Part shown: positions 1 through 10,878 of the stretch, one piece after another
Layout of the letters: every line of letters starts with the position of its first letter
Position numbering within the stretch: the first letter of the stretch is position 1
Assembly (NCBI GenBank): GCA_032718475.1
Contig: JAUCBJ010006867.1
Coordinates: 64,001-106,486, forward strand
Source of the DNA: Nemertoderma westbladi
Taxonomy: Eukaryota > Xenacoelomorpha > Nemertodermatida > Nemertodermatidae
DNA length: 42,486 nt
Reading direction: 5' to 3'
Program-made: the position numbers and the translations under genes
Notes under the pieces: generated by a model
Told to the model about the DNA's origin: nothing
What the model saw: only the letters and a program-made list of their open reading frames with translations
Database searches by the model: none

Positions 1-573
1 TACATTTTAATTGTATTATATTATATTTAATCTCTGATTGTAATGATTTAAAAGCAACGTTAATATTAATTAAGCTTTATTTGCCAAGTCATTTTATAAT
101 ATACAACACCAAATTAATTAATAAAAAGAAATATATATATAATTATTATTAATTTAAATTTCCACCACCACCAAAATTAAATTTAGTAAGATTATTACAT
201 CCCTCCACCAAACACTAGTCTAAAACTTGGGTTCAGTACCGGTCTTGGAGGTCAAACCCCCGCAGACCGGCACCGTCCCCATTAATAAAAAGTAAATAAA
301 AAAAATAAGTAAAAAAAAAATAATAATAAAAAATATAATATAAAAATAAAAAATAAATGTGATTATCTTCCCGTGGCCCATTAGAGTCAAAGGCAGTAAA
401 AGCCAAGATGTGTGACTAATGACCTCTTGTTTACTTGTCCAGCAGTGCCCACTAAATTTAATTCTGTGTTCACGTAGTCATGTTTAATAAAGGTGGTAGC
501 TATAGTACCGGTACCATAGCGCCCGGCATTTGTCATGTGTTGTTTAGCTGATGTTTAGGGCTGCCATTTTAGT

Positions 574-637
574 ATTCTTGTACTGTAACCATCAATTATT
601 TATTCATTCTTGTACTGTAACCATCAATTATTTATTC
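574..637. repeat. 32-bp direct tandem duplication, two copies
   Basis: The unit beginning ATTCTTGTACTGTAACC occurs at 574-605 and again at 606-637 with no difference visible. It is a short exact tandem duplication in non-coding DNA, probably from replication slippage. Confidence 0.9.
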
Positions 638-3005
638 AAGTGATTTCCTTAGTGTCCAGGTCTCAACCCCGTAAAAAGTGTAATCGATTTTCACGCCTCC
701 ATAGGCAAACATATAAAAATACACTCCCTCAAGATTCTGATTTTAAAAATGCAATAACCACTACATAATTATTCCCTTCACCCCCTTTCTTACCACAATA
801 TCGCATCTCCATCCGTAACCAATTTCACGGCCTATTCCTACTGTATCCAGGCAACTTTCCACCCATTCACTCTCCTACAGTACCAACCACAATATTGCTA
901 GCTTCCCTGCAAGCTACTGCCGTCCAATAAGGGAGTGCCCTATACAAACACTCCCTTCCTTCTCTTATTGGAGCCCCACTATACAGACATTCCCTTATTC
1001 TTATTGCATCAAACCCTCCCAGTCATTAACAAGGGAATAATTTGTAACTAATAAAACTAATAAAACGGTTATTGGTCAGTTTAACAAACCTATATTAATC
1101 ATATTTTACATGTGTTCAATGTAAACCACTTCATAGGAAAGACAAATTAGGATTAGGTGATAATTAGGGTTCAACTTCATATTGACCCCACACCGTGTTT
1201 AAAAGGGCTATTTAGATGGGAATAGTCACTCAGTAACAACCAGCCGTAGTAGATGGCAGCATCTGCAGCTAATCTACTTTGGTCCATTGCCACCTAGCTA
1301 CTCCTGGCGTCGTGGTGAGTGATGTTTGGGCTCGTAGGTAAGGCTCCCACTGAGGACTGAGCTTTGGCCAAACAGCCCCAGAGCGCCTGGCGCACTCTGC
1401 GCTGGGTCCGCTGGCTGCTTGGTTCGTCCCAGGACCAACCATTCAGTTTAGAGGGTAAAGTAGCAGTGTCCTCACAGGCTTTGACTATGTAAGTTACGGT
1501 GGTGGTTATGCAATCTGTCCACTGGCTATACGGTTCGTCCCAGGCTCGCCAGGACCGTCTGTACAGTTTTGAGGGCGAAATAACAGCTAACCATTTGCTT
1601 CCAATCGGTCCCACCCCTGTTTGGACTCAGACGGTAACCTGGTCTTCTGCACTATCGCCAAGTTCCAATAGCGTGAAGCTGCACCAAGTTTATTACGACT
1701 TTTTTTTCTATACCCTTTTTCACGTTTTTCAAATATAGGCCTTACCTTTTTTGTATATTTTTTCAGAGTAATTTTAGCTTTACTTTTTTTTTTACTTTAC
1801 AGTAGACCCTATCTTTACTTTTACGACTAACAATACTGTATTTTCTGTATATTTTCGATACAAGTTCTATTATTTTTGAGGCGACACTTTGGACCCAAAA
1901 CACCCCTCACCCGGTTTCTCTTTTTCCCTCTTCCCAGAGGTTTTTCTATGGTGTTACACACAGTACTATGCCATAAGGGAGCATTAGGCCTATACCTTCT
2001 TGGAAAGAACAGAAATCACTTTGTTTTTGCACTATCTATATGAAGGGTTGTGGGTGGATGTCCGTAAATAACAAAGTCATTGAAGACCGACTTACTAGTG
2101 GGAAACATTTTCATGACAGTATTGATAGCCAGAAACAAAAGCAGTAAGGCGAAAGAAAAACTTTTTGGCGACCTTAGAGATACTAACGCCGATTTAGGAG
2201 CTTATCGTGCCAGAAGCATGAAGTACCTCCCGTGATTCAGGTGATGATTCCCTTACGTAATTCAGGTACCCCCCCCCCCCCACAATTTTTTTTTCTACAA
2301 ATCTTACTGAGATAGCATGAAATTTTGAAACAAAGAGAAATTCACCACCACCCTTATTTATTTATTTTTTATTTTCGTTTTCAATCTCTAGTTATAAGCG
2401 ATTGGCGATATCCGGTATTACTTAACCCTAATTCGTCTGGCAGTTCTTGGATGGTCACACTGCCGGGTGGGGGGGGGGGGGGGATATTTCGGGGACAGAT
2501 TTTTCAACTTCTAATAACTTTGTACTGGGTTCACAAAATTCAACCAAATTTGGTGTGCATATAATTACGCCATCTACGAACTGGTTTGAAAAAAATTTGA
2601 ACTAAAAATTTAATTATTGGGTGCAGAAACAGCGCACCAAAAGTGATAGTCATCAAAAAATTTCAAGTTTCTTCATATTTATTTCCCCAATGAAATGTAA
2701 AGGGTTTTAAGGTTCTTTTCAAGGTTTTTAGCAAGTGATATGTGCAAATTATTGATTTCAACAAAAACAATTGGTGTTTATTAACCGGATTTTGGGTGCG
2801 AAAAGTGCAGGTAAGTTCAAAATTATATAATTATGATAATTCGCAACGCTGTAGGGTTATTTGGATTGCTTAATGTTATTCGAACAAAAATCCAATTGTT
2901 CAGGATTCCAAAAAGTTTATTTTTCGGTGAAATTTTGAAATGAAAAGTTCAAGTAAGTTCAAAAGTATTTTATTAGCTCAGACACTGAGTCTTTTATTAT
3001 CTTTA

Positions 3006-3299
3006 GAGACTATTACACAATATGAAAAGTGCTGGCTACTTGTATTTTTCGTCCACTGACACCCATAAAAGTACCAATCACACTGTAGCAGTGTCTATAT
3101 AAGTAGTTTATTTGAAATCAGCGCTTTCGAAAAACCCAAAAGTAAGGTGAAAGGTGGTACTGTATGAGTTTATACACTATTACAAAATGTGAAAAGTGCT
3201 GGCTACTTGTATTGTTCGTCCCCTGACACCCAATTTAGAAAATTTTGGAAAATGCTGTTGTCTTTTGTATATAAAAAATGAATTCAGTGCATTCAAAAA
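3006..3299. repeat. Two tandem copies of a ~168-bp satellite-like unit
   Basis: The segment carrying GAAAAGTGCTGGCTACTTGT occurs near 3023 and again near 3191, an offset of 168 bp, and similarity continues past it (GACACCC, then a weaker match ending in a TTC(A/G)AAAAA stretch). Element A entered the second copy at the aaaaa. Similar spacing of about 155-170 bp is seen in repeats on the right flank, so a satellite-like background is plausible. Confidence 0.65.
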
Positions 3300-3867
3300 T
3301 GTGAGCGGATTCAATTCCGCCTCACTATCCCCATAAAGTTGGGAAGTGGCACCTTTGTCATCAATATTGGGGATACGAGATTAATCATAACTAATCTCGT
3401 ATCACCCCCAATAACGGGGACAAAACACGGCCCCGAAGGCCACACACAAAAGAGGTTAGAGGTCAAGCTACCTCGAGAGGGAAAGTAACAGCAGCCGGGG
3501 GGAAGCACTCCCACAGAGGTGGGAGCCGAGAATTAGTATATCAACCAATGGGAGAGGAGAGCATCCACTGAACGAAGGCCAAGGTAGTGTAGCCATAATT
3601 AGACATATATATTATATCTCATTGCCGGTCAGTAGTTCAGTCATCTCAGTCATCCAGTGCAGATCGGTGACATTTCGTACCGTCACCGTCATTACCGGTA
3701 CAACATCTTATATTACAACAACTGTGCTATTATATTCAGTTTACTCATTTACTCATATCTGCATTAAGCTATAACAATATTAGACCAACAGCAACAAACT
3801 ATCTTTTCCCAATTACACGGTGACGCGTAACCTAATCAACCGGTCGGGATCCCCTGATCCCGTCACA
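3300..3867 (+). repeat. Element A 5' LTR
   Basis: This 568-bp LTR starts TGTGAGCGG and ends CCCGTCACA. It aligns end to end with 33643-34209 and is preceded by aaaaa, which recurs after the 3' LTR. Inside are a 12-bp perfect inverted repeat (3372-3383 with 3392-3403), a CCAAT box (3545-3549), a TATA-like stretch (3605-3617) and a 7-bp terminal hairpin (3845-3862). Confidence 0.95.
3545..3641 (+). promoter_or_regulatory. Likely RNA polymerase II promoter in element A LTR
   Basis: CCAAT at 3545-3549 is followed about 60 bp later by a TATA-like tract, ATATATATTATAT, at 3605-3617. An initiator-like TTCAGT lies at 3636-3641, about 31 bp from the start of the TATA tract. The spacing fits an ordinary polymerase II core promoter. 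The transcription start is inferred. The 3' LTR has the same motifs. Confidence 0.5.
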
Positions 3868-3876
3868 GTACGAAAT
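3868..3876 (+). promoter_or_regulatory. Candidate self-complementary primer-binding site of element A
   Basis: The first nine bases after the LTR, GTACGAAAT, are the exact reverse complement of ATTTCGTAC at 3672-3680 in the LTR, downstream of the TATA-like tract. No TGG, the start of ordinary tRNA primer sites, is seen within the first 20 bases. The pairing abuts the LTR edge exactly. Nine bases alone could be chance, but B and C show the same layout. Confidence 0.45.
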
Positions 3877-3927
3877 ACCTGAAACTGCTAAACTGTAAAT
3901 GCCAGCCACCACGATAAAAGTTAAAAG

Positions 3928-4660
3928 ATGAGCACAGAGCCCCGAGATCTAGAAGGAGAGAGGACACCGCCGCGGACCCTGGACGATACCAACGAAACGA
4001 TCCGTGAGGCCGCGACGCGACGGTATCGACCCGCGACGCCAGATTCGCCGGCGAGAGACGATCCAGCAGCCCAAGCGGAGGGTGGCCGTCTACTACAAGG
4101 GGAGGACGAGTTGACGCACGACGACGGTCGAAGTGCCAAAGTCGCCGGCCAGCCACAGGCCGAGGGCGACAGACGGCCCACCGGAACGGCGACAGTGGGG
4201 CCGCCAGTACAACGCCGAACCAGGAGAGGAAGAGGAGATGTTGGTGACGAGGACGTCGGAACCAGCTCGACGGTTTGGCTGTGGAGGGCTTCGACGGGCC
4301 TACAACGCCACAAAGAAACAGCTCAAGGAGGCCAGAGAGTTAGCAAAGGTAGACCAGGGGAAGTTGAGCCAGTGACTAGGTGAGTCGAATAAACATTTCA
4401 GATACCTAGTTCGTTTCGGGCAGGGAGAACTAGCCAGTAAGAGAGCGAGGGGGGTCGCCACCGAACTATTTGAACTGTGGTGGTCCGGGATTATGGAGCC
4501 CCAAGTAGTGTACGTAGGGCCGTATTTAGTGGATGCTAGGGGAATTAAGTTAGTGGGTTGGGCATACCCGCACGAGGGCGAATCCGAGGTTAACCCCGAG
4601 GATTCGGTCTCGTCGGTTAGCGAGAACCCCAGAAAGCGGGGGAAAGTTAGTAGGACATAG
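3928..4660 (+). pseudogene. Element A N-terminal Gag-like fragment
   Basis: This is the first coding-like stretch after the LTR. One frame is open from ATG 3928 to 4383 and is rich in Arg, Asp, Glu and Pro. A second frame, opening by 4133, looks better downstream: it holds an amphipathic Lys/Ala/Glu stretch near 4300-4370, meets TGA at 4373-4375, and continues to TAG 4658-4660, including a segment around ATG 4493 with an aromatic, hydrophobic look. So at least one frame change and one internal stop are present. By position it should be the start of Gag. I recognise no named domain. Confidence 0.45.
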
Positions 4661-4790
4661 ACGCGACGGGAGTCCGTCGCGACTGAGTCCGTCCGCTACA
4701 TCCTCCGCAAAAGCAAGACGGGTATTAGAAATAGATCTGGCGTGTCAATTAGACATGGTGGCGCTAGACCAGAAATAATTAGAGAGGCAG

Positions 4791-5336
4791 TTGGATGAGG
4801 GAACTGCGTTGTTGGAGAGAGAGAGAGAGCTGGCGAGAGAGAATAGGGAGAGGGCTGAGAGGGTCGCGAGAAACTTTAGAGAGTGTGAGGAGATAGAAAT
4901 AAGGGAAGGAAAGGAGCGAGAGGCGAAAGAGGCGAGCGAACGTAAAGAGCATGAGGCGGCGAGAGAGGCGAAAGAGGCGAGCGAATGTAAAGAGCGTGAG
5001 GCGAGAGAGGCGAGTAAGCGTAAAGAGCGTGAGGCGAGAGGGGCGAACAAGCGTAAAGAGCGTGAGGCAAGGCGGCTTGAGAGGATTGCGAGAGAGGCGG
5101 AGTTGGCCGAGCAGAGTTTGCGAGAGGATAGGGAGAGAGAGAGAATGGGAAAGCGTGTGCGGGATGAAATCCACGCCCGGTTGAGGGGGCTTATGCAATA
5201 TCAGGCCAAACAGAAGCGCCAATTAGAACTGGTGCAGTTGGGGCTATCAGAGGGTGAGGCTGGCTTGGGTAGTGTTTACGAGGAGCCAGAAGTTATGGAA
5301 ACATTTGTTAATACCCCACTTACAGGGACCGGATGA
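4791..5336 (+). pseudogene. Element A highly charged coiled-coil Gag segment
   Basis: The frame is open for 181 codons; a stop (TAA 4776-4778) lies just upstream in the same frame. The product is dominated by Glu, Arg, Lys and Ala in repeating ERE/KEAREA-type heptads from about residue 5 to 110, strongly predicting a long alpha-helical coiled coil. The DNA is correspondingly purine-rich with internal near-repeats of 30-45 bp (about 4915-5075). Element B has a coiled-coil stretch at the same relative place in its Gag, so this is probably a Gag oligomerisation segment. The stop at 5334-5336 is followed by a change of frame into the next piece. Confidence 0.5.
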
Positions 5337-5958
5337 CAGACCCACGACTGGTGTAACCGTACGGGCAGGGGGTAATAACAATACATTAGAAGACGTTAAT
5401 ATTAATAGTACCGTAGTAGACAACCCTAATCAAACTTTCATTGCAGGAAATAATATTTTGCCCGATAATAATAATTTAAATCCGAACGATCATAATTTAA
5501 ATAATAATCCAAATAATTCAAATAATCTAGATTTAAATACGCAAAATAATCTAAATAATAATTTTAATTCAAACGAGCAAAATAATCCCGATTCTAATTC
5601 AAATATACAGAATGATTTAAATAATAACCCGAATTCAGCACAGAATAATTATAATAATTTAAATAATTTAGAAAATAATATTGATACTGGTGCTATTAAT
5701 ATAAACGCGGCAGATATAGGTGGCCCGGCCAACGAGAGCCTGCCAGGCCACATAATCAGTACGCATGGGGTAAGCCTGGTAGGCCACGTAGTTAACACGC
5801 AGGGAGTAGCGAGGGTGAGTCAACCCGACGGGAGCCTGCCAGGCCACGCAGTGATAGAGGGAGAGGCGGGGGTAAATAGACCCAGCCGCAGTAGAGATAG
5901 TGCGTCGACTAGACTAGAGGGGGGCGTAGAAGTGAAGCAAGAGATAGTGAAGCGATAG
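5254..5958 (+). pseudogene. Element A Asn-rich low-complexity Gag segment
   Basis: This open frame overlaps the preceding one by 83 bp; the convincing part starts about 5320. Residues about 45-150 are dominated by Asn with Leu, Asp and Pro, from AAT/AAC-rich DNA at 5380-5690. The tail carries two imperfect copies of a SLPGH-type motif (about 5740 and 5835). The frame ends at TAG 5956-5958, and the neighbouring frame, which reads on through the G-runs, takes over near 5940. Asn-rich tracts often form flexible linkers in retrotransposon Gags. The assignment rests on position only. Confidence 0.45.
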
Positions 5959-6932
5959 GTGGCGAGTGGGGGGGGGGGGGGGCTATAGGAGCCCCACAAC
6001 GAGAGATTAGCGGCGAGAGGGGGGGGGGGGGGGCAGAGAGTCTCCCACAGGCGTCGGCGGATAATGTGCGGGGCGAATTAGGTGAACCGCAGCCGCAGCA
6101 CCCGGCGATGGAGAATAGTAGGGAGATTACGAATATCCCCAGCGGCGTGCGACCGGGTAGAGAGAGAGAGGTTGACTTCGCCAGAGGGCGAGCGACGAGA
6201 CGTCGAGCCCAGTCAGAAGAGGGAAGAAGAACAGTGGAGTTTAACCGGGAGGTCGACGAGAGATCTCACGAGCGGGGACGCTACACTGCAGAGAGAAGAA
6301 GAGAAGAGAGTAGAAGAAGTGTCGTTGCGAGCGACAGGAGAGCGAGGGTGGATAGCGAACCATCAGTAGTAGAGATGGAGTTGGAGAGTCGGTGGGGTCG
6401 AACTCCGGGAGATTGCCGTTGTCCCGGAGAGACGCGACTTGGTGAGGTGTACTATACGCCGAGAGAGGGGTACAGGGTGTACTGGTACGAGGACGAGAAT
6501 AGGAGAGGGGATTGAAGAGAAACCTCCCGACAGGATGTAACTGCCGATCGAAGGTACGGTAGCCGCGGGGAGGACTTCTTGGATTATACGAGAAGGTTAA
6601 ACTTCGGTCCGGAGGGACACATACAGACTGCAGGACATACTGTAGGCCTTACTGCACATACTATAGGCCATGCTGGGAGAGATAGTGTAGGCGATAGGGT
6701 AGCGCAGACGACGGGATTAAACCTGGAAGTTGCAGAGTACATACCGGTAGGTAGGCCAGAAGTGGATAGGCCTATACCGGTACCAGCACAGCAGTATGAC
6801 TATAGCATGCAGGGACATAACATATATCCAGGGGAAGGGAGAGTTATTGCGGATAGGTGTATGGGCCCCAATATATTAACATCAACCCCAGTACCAAACA
6901 TACCACCGGTGGGGGGGGGGTGGGCAGGGTGA
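5940..6932 (+). pseudogene. Element A Arg/Glu-rich Gag segment with poly-G-encoded Gly runs
   Basis: One frame runs from about 5940 to 6932, broken only by TGA 6513-6515. It crosses two 15-base G-runs (5968-5982 and 6019-6033), each read as several glycines. The middle part (about 6100-6500) is very rich in Arg and Glu. The part after the stop carries repeated TxGHT-type motifs (about 6600-6690) and Pro-rich sequence. A third G-run of ten lies at 6911-6920. No named domain is recognised. By location it is the central Gag linker of element A. Confidence 0.45.
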
Positions 6933-7142
6933 CATTCCCCCATTACAATATCAACAATATACTCAAATAAACATATATAAATATAATATAAATAAATAAA
7001 TATATAAATAAATATATATAAATAAAATAAATAAGAACATCGAACCCCCTGGATGAAAACAGATCTTGCGACACGGAAATATACATATATATAAACGCGA
7101 AAAGCAACAGACAGGACGGGTGGACTGCACCCAACGGTAGAA
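6933..7142. other. TA-rich insertion-like tract inside element A Gag
   Basis: About 6960-7035 is almost pure A/T, made of AAATA and TATA units, in contrast with the GC-richer coding DNA on both sides. No frame crosses it convincingly. It looks like an expanded simple repeat or small insertion that disrupted the Gag reading frame. Confidence 0.5.
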
Positions 7143-7664
7143 TCTGTACAGCATCCTTCGAACCCATTGGAAGCACAGGCGATGGGAATGGCTACATTAA
7201 TCGATGCACTTAAGACCTGAATCGAGCTACCACCCGTAGAGCCATTTAAATTCGACGGAAGTAGGCCGGAAGAATACCTGCAATTTCAGCGCATGTACAG
7301 CAACGAGATATTGACCAAGAACCTGACGCAGGCGGAGTGCCTAAAATATCTACAGGTATATACAGGAGGCCCAGCGTACGACATCGTGAGGCAGTATCAG
7401 GGCATCGAGGGTGGCTTCACGACTGCATGGCGGGCCCTAGACAGGGAGTACGGGCACCCGGCCAAGATCATCCGGCAAACCCTGAGGGGTATAACATCGG
7501 GTGGCCTACAGGATAACCCCATATTCGCATAAAGACGTTTGCAAACAAAGTCGAGAAGGCGTTAATCATGCTGAACACATTAGACGCGCCATACGAACTC
7601 AACGCATCTAATAACATCACCACGATAGCGCAGGCACTACCGATCTGGCTGCGCAATAAGTAGA
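7143..7664 (+). pseudogene. Element A Gag core (DUF1759-like), broken
   Basis: This is the conserved Gag domain of BEL/Pao elements. After a stop at 7218-7220, the motif LPPVEPFKFDG (about 7224-7256) matches the usual LPKLELPKFSG-type start of the family, followed by an EYLQF segment and then a helix-rich region with the family's YGHPAKI-type motif near 7450. A frame change near 7510-7530 moves the reading frame, and TAG at 7661-7663 interrupts it again before the nucleocapsid part. Family assignment is from motif recognition; the breaks are seen directly. Confidence 0.7.
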
Positions 7665-9550
7665 GAAAAATCGCTTTCTCCACCCGGGAGAAGAAGGGTG
7701 CGGAACCGGGCCTAGAAGAAATCTTCCTCAACTACGAAGCCGAATTGATCACGGACCCAGTCTACAGCGAGGATAGTCTGGGGAAGGCGCCGAGGGCCGA
7801 ATACAACAGGCCGAAACCAGAGCATAACGCGGCAAATGCGTTGCCAAAATTAAGACAATCCCTACCAAACGCGGCGACACAGGGGACTGCAAGTCCACAG
7901 ATAGCTGGAAGTGGGGCCAGACTGTGGAACGAACAGGGACAAAATAACAACATGAACAAATATATCCCCAACACACCCAGTAGGCCAAATAACCAAAACA
8001 CTAAGCCGGTAGACGTAAACCTACGCGCAATACGTATAGGGTTATATAGGGAACACTACAACCCAGAATATAAATGTCAATTACATAAAGACAGAACCCA
8101 TAAGACCATGGACTGTAAGCATTGGCAGGCGTTACCCGAACAGGATCGGAAAGCCTATGCGGATAAGAATGGAATTTGTCACCGATGTGTGATAGGGGGA
8201 CACAAGGTTGAGGAGTGTAAAGAAACACCAATTAAGTTTGGTCAAGGCAAAGGGCAGACAATGGCGACAAGCACTGTAGGGGCGAAGAAGAGAGGAACGG
8301 TGCTACTCGGGGTAGTACCAGTGAGGGTGATCGGAGAAGGCGGTCGATCGGTAACCACGCTGATGCTGGTCGACAGCGGAGCAGCCTTCACATTGGTCGA
8401 GAATTGGGTGGCCGAAGAGATAGGACTAAAGACGAGGCCAAGTAGGATGGCGGTAACAACAATCTCCAGCAAAGATGAGGTCCTGGAGATGAGGACCGGA
8501 CGGTGCGGGATAGCACCGGGATGCGATTATGGGGCGACCATCGACCCAATCCAGGTGATAGAATCGATAAATATCAACGCCAGGCGACCAACCAACATCG
8601 AGGTCGAACAATATAGATTCCTGGACAATATCGATTTCTCAATACCAGAGGTGGACGTTAGGAAGGTATCCATTATAGTGGGAATGGATTGCCCGACGGC
8701 CCACGAGAGAATGCAGACGGTCTTCGGCGAAGACAGACAGCGTGACCCGATGGCAATTTTAACACCATTCGGGTGGACGCTAAGCGGCCCAATTAGAACC
8801 AAGATTCCGTTTAAGATGTTGGAAACATCAGGGTGCATGTTTGCGGGAACTATGAGGGAGATGGAAGATGAAGGAGCGGAGGAGCAGCTTAGGAGACTGC
8901 TGAGACAGGACTTTGAGGGACTAAAGGAGACCGGGGTCGGAACCTCGGTAGAGGATAAACAAGCAGTAGAAAGTGTGAAGGAGTCAATGAGATGTGAGGA
9001 GGGACGGTACACCATAGGCATGGTGTGGAAACAGCCGAAGCTACCGTTGCCTGACAACAAGAAGATGGTACTCACGAGGCTTCGCAAACTGAAGCAAACG
9101 CTGAAACGGAGCCCCGAAAAGGGTGAGTACATCCATAAGACGATAAGGAAGTACGTCGAGAAAGGATGGGCCGTGGAGTTGCCGGTCGACGAACCGAACA
9201 TGGACAGGACCTACTACCTGCCACTTCATGTGGCTCTAGATCCAAAGAAAGATAAATTGCGGATGGTAGTTGACGCATCGGCTAAAACCAACGGCAAGTG
9301 CCTAAACAACTATCTGCTGGAGGGCCCTAATATCTATAACTCGGGAATCGAGGTCCTACTGAGATTTAGAAATGGGAGACACGCCTTCACCTGCGACATT
9401 GAAGGCATGTTCAACCAAGTCCGTGTGACGGAGGAGGATAGTGACAGCCAGCGCTTCCTATGGTACAACGGCAACGAGGAACCGTCGATAATACCGATGT
9501 ACAAGATGGTGGTACAGAATATGGGGGCCAAGTCGTCCTCATTACGATGA
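7665..9550 (+). pseudogene. Element A zinc knuckle, protease and N-terminal reverse transcriptase
   Basis: Open from just after TAG 7661 to TGA 9548-9550; the first ATG-like start, at 7745, is probably only an internal codon. In order: a Pro/Asn-rich linker, a CCHC zinc knuckle (CX2CX4HX4C, 8177-8218), an aspartic protease with active-site DSG at 8372-8380 followed by A-A-F-T-L-V, the hydrophobic LTPFGWTLSGP-type segment near 8758, then reverse transcriptase with VVDASAK (about 9268) and FTCDIEGMF, whose catalytic Asp is at 9395. The frame is lost around 9530-9545, in the GAKSS motif just before the second catalytic block. This is BEL/Pao Pol; A keeps the canonical protease triplet. Confidence 0.85.
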
Positions 9551-10101
9551 CTGTGGCTGTAAGGGATACAGTAGAGGGGAAAGAGGAGAAGTATAGCGCC
9601 AAAGGCGTCGATATGATTCGACGCGGCTTCTATGTGGACGACGGAATGGAATCTGGAAATACGGTTAAAGAACTACTGGATACAGGGCGCGAGGTTCGCG
9701 ACATCCTGAAGGGATCCGGGTTTAACCTGACCAAGTTCCAATCCAGCTCAGAAGAGTTTATGAAAGCCATAGAGGACAGACGGCCAGAGTCGACCATGGA
9801 TAACCCCACAACAGCCAAGGGACAGGACATGGCGAACAAAAGAGTAGAGTCCCAGCAGAAGGCACTAGGGATCATGTGGAATCGAGAGATAGACGAGTTC
9901 AAGTATCAGCTGAGTCAGGAGGGCACGGACATCCATACAAAGAGGGGCTATGTATCGTACATAGCAAGGATATATGATCCCCTAGGCCTAGCATCCCCAC
10001 TATTAGTTACGGGGAAACAGATACTTAAGAAAGTATATAAGTTAAAGGACGAGTGGGATACAGAGGTCCCGGAAGAAATCAGCAAGCAGTGGAGTAAGTG
10101 A
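9540..10101 (+). pseudogene. Element A C-terminal reverse transcriptase
   Basis: The reading frame resumes after the break near 9540. It contains the catalytic YVDD motif at 9631-9642, followed by FNLTKFQS (about 9721), which is typical of BEL/Pao reverse transcriptases, and a segment with YDPLGLASP near 9970 that marks the connection to the A17-type peptidase/RNase H region. TGA at 10099-10101 interrupts the same frame, which continues in the next segment. The upstream part of this open frame (9460-9540) is out of register and not meaningful. Confidence 0.85.
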
Positions 10102-10878
10102 ACGGGGAGTTTAGAAAAGATGGGGACGTACAGCATGTCACGCATGTATTTCCCGGATGGGGACATGACGGATCTGGATCTATACATGTTCTCCGATGCA
10201 TCATTGGAAGCATACGGAGCGGCACTCTATCTAGTACAACAAAAGGGGGCTCATAAGCCCAAACTTGCATTCAGCAAAGCAAAGTCAATGCCGCCAGATT
10301 CAGCATCAGTCCCGAAACTTGAGTTGACAGCTGCAAGACTAGGAGTAAGGGCCACAGCCTACTTGATGGACACTATTCCCAACATAGTGGAAACACACTA
10401 CTGGACGGACTCCATGGTAGTGCTAGGGTGGCTGCACAATGAGAAGATGAGATACCCTATATTCGTCGCAAATAGGGTGGACGAAATAAGGGCGACGACA
10501 GAGTTGGAGAGGTGGCACTACTGCCCAACAGACGAGAACCCAGCGGACTTGTTATCGAGGGGTGTGGTACGCCACACTTTCTTAAAGAAGGAAGTATTGT
10601 GGCAGCACGGGCCACAGTTCCTGAATGATAGGACGGCCTGGCCACCAATGAAGAAGGTGGACCCGGGCTCAGAGGAAGTAACACTAGAGGAAGAGGGAGG
10701 AGACTCAGAAGGTGAAGAGATATATAGTCAGATGGCGAGGGAAATCAGGGAGGTGCAACCAAAGTCAGAAGAACCATGCGATAACCTGATGGATAAACTC
10801 CTCAGCTACAGTTCAAGTTGGTACAAGACCAAGAAGTTGGTGGCGTACTGGAGAGCCTTCGGGGATTTCCTCAAGTGA
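10102..10878 (+). pseudogene. Element A RNase H segment of Pol
   Basis: This is the same frame as the preceding piece, separated by the single stop at 10099-10101. MFSDAS, with the first catalytic Asp at 10195, is followed by VPKLELTAA (about 10312, catalytic Glu) and YWTDSMVVLGWL (about 10398, catalytic Asp). The block ends with NPADLLSRG near 10540. This is the RNase H arrangement of BEL/Pao Pol. An acidic stretch of about 40 residues follows (10665-10735). TGA at 10876-10878 ends the frame. Confidence 0.85.

Larger units (their letters stand above)
1..3299. other. AT-rich left flank, no gene recognised
   Basis: I see no protein-coding gene here. The stretch holds A/T-rich simple sequence (about 290-355), a 32-bp direct duplication (574-637), two related segments sharing GGTTCGTCCCAGG near 1421 and 1531, a C-run near 2268-2281, a 15-G run at 2469-2483, and a satellite-like duplication at 3006-3234. 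Short open frames are scattered and match nothing I recognise. Element A is inserted at its right edge. Confidence 0.7.

Noticed and set aside
1415-1600. tRNA-derived SINE suggested by GGTTCGTCC box-B-like words
   Set aside because: No A box at proper spacing, no tail and no target duplication; two related segments only.
5254-5958. Host gene encoding an Asn-rich protein
   Set aside because: It lies between the LTRs of A, between other Gag-like pieces, with frame changes at both ends, so Gag linker is the simpler view.
8527-9201. Antisense 224-codon frame over element A Pol
   Set aside because: Mirror of the protease/reverse transcriptase coding region; no recognisable protein.
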